Below are positions 5,941 through 10,798 of a stretch of 10,798 nt of DNA, in pieces (within the stretch, counting starts at the first letter, position 1; each line of letters starts with the position of its first letter). The stretch is from Falsiroseomonas sp035644895 (GTDB lineage Bacteria > Pseudomonadota > Alphaproteobacteria > Acetobacterales > Acetobacteraceae). Position numbers and translations under genes: made by a program. The stretch covers positions 1-10,798 of the forward strand of contig DASQNQ010000201.1 in the NCBI GenBank assembly GCA_035644895.1, in the 5' to 3' direction. The notes beneath the pieces are model-generated. The model saw only the letters and a program-made list of their open reading frames with translations, was not told where the DNA came from and did no database searches.

Positions 5941-6974
5941 GGCACGAGGACCGCGTCCGCATCCGCCATACGGACCGCCGCGTCGGCGCGCTGGTCATCA
6001 TCGCCGCCGCGCTCTTCATCGGGGCGCTCATCCAGCGCGGCGCCATCCTCAACTGGTTCACGCGCGGGGAGACGCTGGTGGTCCTGCTGCCCGAGGAGGG
6101 CGTCGGCGGGCTGGCCGTGGGTGCGGAGGCGCAGATCCTCGGCGTCCGCGCCGGCACCGTGACGCGCATCGTGCTCCAGCCCGAGCAGCGCATCCGCGCC
6201 GAGGTCTCGGTGGACGAGCAGGCCAAACCCTTCATCCGGCAGGACAGCAAGGCCGTCATCCGGCGCCGCTTCGGCGTGGCGGGTCCCGGCTACCTCGACA
6301 TCGAGCGCGGCGAGGGACCGCCCATGAACTGGGACTGGGCGGTGATCGAGGCGACGACCGAACGCGCGGCGACCGAGACGGCGGGTGCCCTGCTGGACGA
6401 GCTGCGCAACCGGATCTTCCCCGTGCTCGACGACCTGCAGCGCGGCATGCACGCCTTCGCCGAGGCCGCGACGCGGCTCGAGCGCGGCGACGGCACGATC
6501 GGGCGGCTCCTCGCGGACGACACGCTGGCGCGCAACGCGGAGCAGGCGGCGGCCCGCGCCGCCACCGCGCTGGAGACGATCCAGGGCGCGTCGCAGAACG
6601 TGCAGCAGCTGACCGCGGCGCTGAACGGCGGGACGGCGGCGCGGGACGCCGGGCCGGGCAGCATCCCCTCCCTGCTGCGCCGGGCCGAGCAGACCTTGGC
6701 CGCGCTTGAACGCGCAAGCCGGGACGTGGCGCGCGCAACCCCTGCCCTGCCGCAGTTGGCGCGCAACGTGGAGGCCTCGACGGAGAACCTGCCGGCGGTG
6801 CTCGTCCAGGCGCAGGAGACGGCGCGGCAGCTTGAGGCACTCAGCGAGCGCCTCAGCCGGTCCTGGCTGCTCGGCGGCGGCGGAGGCGCGGCGCCCACCA
6901 GCGCGACGCCACCGCAGGCCGCCGGCGCCGGGCGCGGCCCGGTGCGCCCGGCGCCGGAGAGGGTGCGGCCTTGA
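5937..6974 (+). CDS. mlaD: MlaD-like MCE family lipid-transport protein
   Basis: This 345-residue protein has a basic N-terminus, one transmembrane anchor at about 16-33 (VGALVIIAAALFIGALI) and an MCE domain at about 44-125. The MCE domain contains VGAEAQILGVRAGTVTRI and ends with FGVAGPGYLDIERG. A long helical, Ala/Glu-rich periplasmic region follows. Within it, a G-x-G-x-I-x-x-LL-x-x-x-x-TL module appears twice, at about 184-197 and 239-254. The region finishes with LSRSWLLGG, common at the end of MCE proteins, and then a Pro/Ala/Gly-rich tail. MCE proteins form hexameric rings that carry lipids across the periplasm. The MCE domain plus long helix layout resembles tube- or needle-forming members more than short MlaD. 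The start ATG at 5937 has GAGGAGG seven bases upstream and overlaps the previous stop by 4 bp. The next gene's TTG overlaps its stop. Confidence 0.93.
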   Translation: MRHEDRVRIRHTDRRVGALVIIAAALFIGALIQRGAILNWFTRGETLVVLLPEEGVGGLAVGAEAQILGVRAGTVTRIVLQPEQRIRAEVSVDEQAKPFIRQDSKAVIRRRFGVAGPGYLDIERGEGPPMNWDWAVIEATTERAATETAGALLDELRNRIFPVLDDLQRGMHAFAEAATRLERGDGTIGRLLADDTLARNAEQAAARAATALETIQGASQNVQQLTAALNGGTAARDAGPGSIPSLLRRAEQTLAALERASRDVARATPALPQLARNVEASTENLPAVLVQAQETARQLEALSERLSRSWLLGGGGGAAPTSATPPQAAGAGRGPVRPAPERVRP

Positions 6975-7867
6975 GGCGGCGCTTCGCCATCACCCTGCCC
7001 CTGCTGCTCGCCGCCTGCGGCGGCGGGTCGCAGCAGGCGGCGCCCCCAATAGCCCCCGACGAGGTGCTGGAGCGCATGGCGCGCGCGGCGCTCTCGGCGC
7101 TCGAGCTGAACCAGCCCGAATCGGCGGCACGCCTCTATGCCCGCGCGCTGACCCGGGCGCGGGAGCGGGACGATCCGGCGGCGATCGCCGACATGGGCTT
7201 CGGGCAGGCCACCGCGGCGCTGGCGCATGGGGACGCGCGCGGCGCGCTGCAGGTGGCGCAGGACGTGCGGCAGGAGATGGAGCGCCGGGGCCGCCCTGCG
7301 ACGCCCTCCCTCCTGCTGGTCGAGGCGACGGCGCTGCACCGGCTGGGCCGCGCCGCCGAGGCCGACGGCGTGGCGGCGCAGGTCCAGCCAATGGCCGCCG
7401 AGGCGCCGGAGGCCGCGCGCCGGGCCATGTTCCTGCGCGGGCTGATCGCGGCCGAGCGCGGCGACGCCCGGGCGCTGAACGGCTTCCGCCAGGCTTTGGG
7501 CGAGGCCGACGCCCCGGCCTACCGGGCCGATGTGCTGGAACTCGACGCACGCGCGGCGCTGCTGCGGCGCGACCACGCCACCGCGCGCCGGCTTGCCGCG
7601 CAGTCGGCCGACCTGCGGCAGCAGGCGGTGGACTACCGCGGCCTCTCCCGCGCGCTGGCGGTGCAGGGCCGGGCCGCGGCGCGCATGGGCGACCGCGCGG
7701 CGGGCGCCGACCTGCTGCTCCGCGCCGGCCGTGGCGCTGCCGAGCGCGGGGAGACGGCGGATGCCCGCCGGTGGTTGGCCGAGGCGGAGCGCCTGGCGCG
7801 GGACGCCCGCGCGCGGCGCACCCTGGCGGAGCTGCGGGAGGTCTCGGCCACCCTGCCCCGGCGCTAG
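6971..7867 (+). CDS. Helical-repeat (TPR-like) lipoprotein of the Mla-type operon
   Basis: This 298-residue protein has a short signal peptide with a clear lipobox: LLLAAC, lipidated cysteine C16, followed by Gly, so outer-membrane sorting is expected rather than inner-membrane retention. The mature part is almost entirely alpha-helical, with Ala/Arg-rich helix pairs such as QPESAARLYARALTRARERD and LGRAAEADGVAAQVQ, suggesting tetratricopeptide-like repeats. TTG at 6971 overlaps the MCE stop (TTGA), with GGAGAGGG at 6957-6964 upstream. Many Mla/Pqi/Let-type operons end with an auxiliary lipoprotein, but those are usually PqiC-like; I do not recognise this one as that family. A role as outer-membrane docking partner of the MCE protein is inference. 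The stop TAG is shared in a CTAG with the convergent gene. Confidence 0.85.
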   Translation: MRRRFAITLPLLLAACGGGSQQAAPPIAPDEVLERMARAALSALELNQPESAARLYARALTRARERDDPAAIADMGFGQATAALAHGDARGALQVAQDVRQEMERRGRPATPSLLLVEATALHRLGRAAEADGVAAQVQPMAAEAPEAARRAMFLRGLIAAERGDARALNGFRQALGEADAPAYRADVLELDARAALLRRDHATARRLAAQSADLRQQAVDYRGLSRALAVQGRAAARMGDRAAGADLLLRAGRGAAERGETADARRWLAEAERLARDARARRTLAELREVSATLPRR

Positions 7868-9330
7868 GCGGCGGCGCCCGGCGCGCTCTCGCAGCCGAGG
7901 TCGAGCAGCACCACGCTGCGCCGGCCCTGCCCGTCGGGGCGGCACAGGATCGCGCCCTGCTCCTCCAGCCAGGCGAGCAGCCGCCGCGCCCGGCCGGGCG
8001 AGCGGCTGCCATAGGCGCGCGCGATCGCCTCGTCGGAGGGGCATTCACCCCCTTCGAGCGCCGCCCGCGCCAGCAGCAGGAACGGCCCCTGCGCGTCCTC
8101 CGGCAGGGTCGCCGCGCGGGCCGTGACCGCCTGCCATGCCTCGCCCTCGGCCGCCGTGACCCCGGCGCGCGCCAGGGAGAGCAGCCGGCGGAAGGCCGGC
8201 AGGTCGGGCGTCCGGCCGCCGATGCGCGCGATGCGGCGGCGCACCAGGAAGTCCTGGTAGAGCACGCCGGCCGGTCGGAAGGCGGCCTCCGGGTCGGCGA
8301 GCATCTCGGCCAGGATGGCCTGCATGCGGCGCTCCTGCTCCGCCCCCTCCTCCGGGCCGGGGGCGGGCTCCTCGCCGTGCAGCGCGGCCGGGCGGGCGGC
8401 GGCGAGTTGCGCGAGGATGTCGGGCTGCTGCGCCGGGGGCGGGCGACGGATGGGCGCGGGTCGCGCCGGCTCGGCCTCGGCGGCCTTCAGGATGAGTTCC
8501 CGCGCGGCTTCCGGCGGCGTCGCGGGCAGCGGCACCAGCTTCGGCCCGGCCCCGCGCGTGCCGCTCTCGACCGCCCCGATCCGCACCGGCAGCGGCCGGC
8601 GGGAGATGGCGGGGCCGAGCGCCACGAAATGCCCGCGCGCGAGGTCGCGGAACATCTCCGCCTGGCGCCGCTCCATCCCCAGCAGGTCGGCGGCGCGCGC
8701 CATGTCGATGTCGAGGAAGGTGCGGCCCATGAGGAAGTTCGAGGCCTCCGCAGCCACGTTCTTCGCGAGCTTGGCCAGGCGCTGGGTGGCGACCACGCCG
8801 GCCAGGCCGCGCTTGCGCCCGCGGCACATCAGGTCGGTCATGGCGCCGAGCGAGAGGCGCCGCGCCTCCTCCGACACCTCGCCGGCGACGGCGGGGGCGA
8901 AGAGCTGCGCCTCGTCCACCACGACCAGCATGGGCGACCAGTGGTCGCGCTCGGCCTCGAACAGGCCGGTCAGGAAGGCGGCCGCGTGGCGCATCTGGGC
9001 CTCGATGTCGAGGCGTTCCAGGTTCAGCACGACGGAGACGCGGTGCTGGCGCACCTCGGCCGCCACGCGCCGCAGCCCGCCCTCCCCGGCCGCTGCGGCG
9101 TCCACCACGACGTGGCCGTGCGCGTCCGCGAGCGTGACGAAGTCGCCCTCCGGGTCCAGCACGGCCTGCTGCACCCAGGGCGCGGACTGCTCCAGCAAGC
9201 GGCGCAGCAGGTGGGACTTGCCGGAGCCGGAATTGCCCTGGACCAGGAGCCGCGTGGAGATGAGCTCCTCGAGGTCGAGCGTCGCTGGACGACCCTCCGG
9301 AGCGGTGCCCATCTCGATGCTGACCGTCAT
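7864..9330 (-). CDS. HerA/DUF87-type P-loop ATPase
   Basis: This 488-residue protein carries a HerA-FtsK superfamily ATPase core. Walker A is GNSGSGKS (32-39), DPEGDFV (59-65) corresponds to the family DP-x-G-E/D motif, Walker B is MLVVVDEAQLFAP (134-146, D139 E140), and GRKRGLAGVVATQRL (171-185) holds the sensor/arginine-finger segment. Walker A lies almost at the N-terminus, so the HAS-barrel that precedes it in archaeal HerA is missing. After about residue 255 there is a Pro/Ala-rich linker and a helical C-terminal part ending in a winged-helix-like segment (DEAIARAYG...RARRLLAWLEEQGAI). ATG at 9330 follows a strong GGAGGT. The frame stays open much further upstream, but that part is a shadow of the oxidase gene. 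HerA pumps DNA during end resection; no NurA partner is present here, so the biological role is unknown. Confidence 0.88.
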   Translation of the reverse strand: MTVSIEMGTAPEGRPATLDLEELISTRLLVQGNSGSGKSHLLRRLLEQSAPWVQQAVLDPEGDFVTLADAHGHVVVDAAAAGEGGLRRVAAEVRQHRVSVVLNLERLDIEAQMRHAAAFLTGLFEAERDHWSPMLVVVDEAQLFAPAVAGEVSEEARRLSLGAMTDLMCRGRKRGLAGVVATQRLAKLAKNVAAEASNFLMGRTFLDIDMARAADLLGMERRQAEMFRDLARGHFVALGPAISRRPLPVRIGAVESGTRGAGPKLVPLPATPPEAARELILKAAEAEPARPAPIRRPPPAQQPDILAQLAAARPAALHGEEPAPGPEEGAEQERRMQAILAEMLADPEAAFRPAGVLYQDFLVRRRIARIGGRTPDLPAFRRLLSLARAGVTAAEGEAWQAVTARAATLPEDAQGPFLLLARAALEGGECPSDEAIARAYGSRSPGRARRLLAWLEEQGAILCRPDGQGRRSVVLLDLGCESAPGAAA

Positions 9331-9395
9331 GCCACCTCCGGCCCCCCGGGCACCCGCCGGGCTACGCCGAAAACGGGTCGGGCGATAGTCTTGCG

Positions 9396-10700
9396 CTAGG
9401 CGACTTCCCGCGAGTCGCGCCAGCGGTAGAGCGTGAGCATGAGCGGCGCGACGCGGCGGGCGATGCCGTGCAGCGGCACCGGCCGCGTCTCCGTGAAGGG
9501 CAGGCCGAGTTCCGTCTCCGGCACGCCCTGCACGGCGCGTGCGAATTCCCGCCCCAGGCCGATCGAGAGCGCGACGGCACGCCCGTTGCAGCCCGCCCAG
9601 GCATAGCCGTCCGGGCCCAGGCGGTGCAGGCGCGGGAAGTAGTCCGTCGTCATGCCGATGTTGCCGCTCCAGACATGATCGAAGGACACGTCCCCGATCT
9701 GCGGCCAGAGGCGCTGGAGGCGCGCCGCAATCATCGGCCGCAGCCGCGCCGCCTGGTTGTGCGGGATGGCGAGCGCGCCGCCCGTCACGAGCCGCCCGCG
9801 CGCATCCCAGCGCGCGAAGTAGAGCTCCCCATGGGTGTCGGACATGGACTGCCGGCCCGGGATGATGGTGGCCGCGACGTTGTGGGAGATGGGCTGGGTC
9901 GCCATCTGCCAGGACAGCACCGGCACGACGCCGCGCGCGACGTCGGGCGCCAGGTCGCGCCGGATCTCCCCGGTATAGGCATTGGTGGCGAGCACCAGGG
10001 CGCGCGCCGTGACGCTGCCGCCCGGCGTCGATACGTGCCAGCGCCCGTCCCGGTGCTCGATGCGCTCGGCTGGGCTGCGCGCGAAGACCTGCGCGCCGAG
10101 CGCGACCGCCGTGTGCGCCATGCCGCGCGCCAGAGCCAGCGGGTTCACGTGCCCGCCGCTGCGGTTCCACCAGCCGCCATGCCAGTGGCCGGAGCCGAGC
10201 ATGTCGCGCATGCGCGCGGCATCCAGCAGCTCGACCGGGGCACCGCGGCTGCCCCATTCGCGGACGCGCCGTTCGGCGACCCGCATTCGTCCCGGCGAAT
10301 GAACCGGCTGCACCCAGCCGGCCTGCTCGGCCTCCGCCGCGATGCCGTGGCGGCGGACGAGGTCGAAGAGGGTGCCGGCGCTGTCGCGCAGCACGGTGAC
10401 GAAGCGCTCCCCGGCCTCGCCATGGCGGGCGACGATCGCCTCGGGGTCGTGGCGCGAGAGCGTCGGGATGACCTGGCCGTTGTTGCGGCCGGAGGCGCCC
10501 CAGCCCGGCTCCGCGGCCTCGACTACCGAGACAGGGATGCCGGCCTCGCGCAGGTGGATCGCGGTGGACAGGCCGGTGAAGCCGGCGCCGATCACCACCA
10601 CCTCGGCCTGCGCGCCGCCCTCCAGCCTGGGCAGCGTCGGTCCCGGCGGCGTCACGGCGGCCCAGAGGGAGGGCGGCCACGTGACCTCTGAGCCTTCCAT
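9396..10700 (-). CDS. FAD-dependent oxidoreductase of the DadA/PuuB (DAO) family
   Basis: This 434-residue protein has an N-terminal FAD-binding Rossmann fold, EVVVIGAGFTGLSTAIHLRE (33-52), with G38-A-G-F-T-G43 and acidic E61 ending the second strand. GWGASGRNNGQVIP (66-79) is the conserved flavin-contact loop of glycine oxidase/PuuB-like enzymes. VWSGNIGMTTDYFPRL (343-358) and AWAGCNGRAVALSIGLGREF (367-386) are the C-terminal FAD motif. The leading SLWAAVTPPGPTLPRLEG resembles gamma-glutamylputrescine oxidoreductase homologues. It should oxidise a primary or secondary amine or amino acid to an imine; the substrate cannot be told from sequence alone. ATG at 10700 has GGAGG about ten bases upstream, a little far, and no better in-frame start exists. 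The HerA-like gene follows after 65 bp in the same direction, possibly as one transcript. Confidence 0.93.
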   Translation of the reverse strand: MEGSEVTWPPSLWAAVTPPGPTLPRLEGGAQAEVVVIGAGFTGLSTAIHLREAGIPVSVVEAAEPGWGASGRNNGQVIPTLSRHDPEAIVARHGEAGERFVTVLRDSAGTLFDLVRRHGIAAEAEQAGWVQPVHSPGRMRVAERRVREWGSRGAPVELLDAARMRDMLGSGHWHGGWWNRSGGHVNPLALARGMAHTAVALGAQVFARSPAERIEHRDGRWHVSTPGGSVTARALVLATNAYTGEIRRDLAPDVARGVVPVLSWQMATQPISHNVAATIIPGRQSMSDTHGELYFARWDARGRLVTGGALAIPHNQAARLRPMIAARLQRLWPQIGDVSFDHVWSGNIGMTTDYFPRLHRLGPDGYAWAGCNGRAVALSIGLGREFARAVQGVPETELGLPFTETRPVPLHGIARRVAPLMLTLYRWRDSREVA

Positions 10701-10798
10701 CCTCGCGATGCCTCCTGCCTGACGCGGTGCAGCAAAGCCCAGCGCCGGTGCGGGCTCAAGCCCGTTGCGCGCATGGCCGGGATGGGCTGCACTCGCGG
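10701..10798. other. Upstream region of the oxidase gene, running to the window edge
   Basis: About 98 bp with no supportable gene. It contains the GGAGG of the oxidase ribosome binding site (complement of 10711-10715) and a small perfect stem CGGGC/GCCCG with a TCAA loop at 10751-10764, which has no T-run. No promoter is recognisable on the minus strand. A divergent gene could begin beyond the edge. Confidence 0.3.

Noticed and set aside
6706..9399. A plus-strand open frame of 897 codons crossing the MCE, lipoprotein and HerA-like genes.
   Set aside because: The composition is Arg/Ala/Pro/Gly-rich low-complexity typical of shadow frames in GC-rich DNA. It cuts across three genes with clear motifs and has no domain of its own.
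9331..10680. The HerA-like gene's frame stays open upstream for about 450 more codons, giving a possible 938-residue protein.
   Set aside because: That stretch is antisense-free shadow coding of the oxidase gene on the same strand in another frame. Its translation is Arg/Ala/Gly-rich without recognisable motifs, and a strong GGAGGT precedes ATG 9330.
9468..10691. A plus-strand open frame of 407 codons opposite the oxidase gene.
   Set aside because: No motifs are visible, it is rich in Arg, His and Ala, and it lies fully antisense to a well-supported FAD enzyme.
10751..10764. A terminator-like stem CGGGC-TCAA-GCCCG near the right edge.
   Set aside because: Only five base pairs and no T-run; the neighbouring gene it might end lies outside the window.

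Overview
The window is GC-rich, densely packed bacterial chromosome. It most likely comes from an alphaproteobacterium. The strongest evidence is an unmistakable ctrA, the alphaproteobacterial cell-cycle and motility response regulator, divergent from the flagellar export genes fliI and fliJ. The base composition and gene content would suit Acetobacteraceae/Rhodospirillales (Roseomonas-like), but that placement is inference. I see no rRNA, tRNA, CRISPR array, insertion sequence or prophage gene.

Layout from left to right. (1) A minus-strand Lrp/AsnC-type regulator, cut by the left edge, diverges from hpd (4-hydroxyphenylpyruvate dioxygenase, tyrosine catabolism). (2) hpd converges on, and overlaps by 20 bp, a minus-strand fliI-fliJ pair (flagellar export ATPase and its coiled-coil partner). 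(3) fliI diverges from ctrA across a compact 120-bp, relatively AT-rich regulatory region. That region and the first codons of fliI hold three of the six GANTC (CcrM methylation) sites I can find in the whole window, plus a repeated CGGTAAG element. (4) Downstream of ctrA, and preceded by a strong hairpin, is a translationally coupled operon of four plus-strand genes: MlaE-like permease, MlaF-position ABC ATPase, MlaD-like MCE protein and a helical-repeat lipoprotein. Each start overlaps the previous stop by 4 bp. This looks like an envelope lipid transporter. (5) The operon ends at a CTAG shared with the convergent stop of a minus-strand HerA/DUF87-type ATPase, which lies downstream of a DadA/PuuB-like FAD-dependent amine or amino-acid oxidase.

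The most unusual object is the ABC ATPase subunit of the Mla-type operon (5260..5940). It keeps the length and spacing of an ABC nucleotide-binding domain, but the Walker A lysine and serine/threonine, Q-loop glutamine, LSGGQ signature, Walker B Asp-Glu and H-loop histidine are all replaced, in an intact, coupled reading frame. It looks like a retained pseudo-ATPase inside a lipid transporter. The second most interesting signal is the GANTC cluster at ctrA/fliI, which suggests methylation- or GcrA-linked control of both ctrA and flagellar export.
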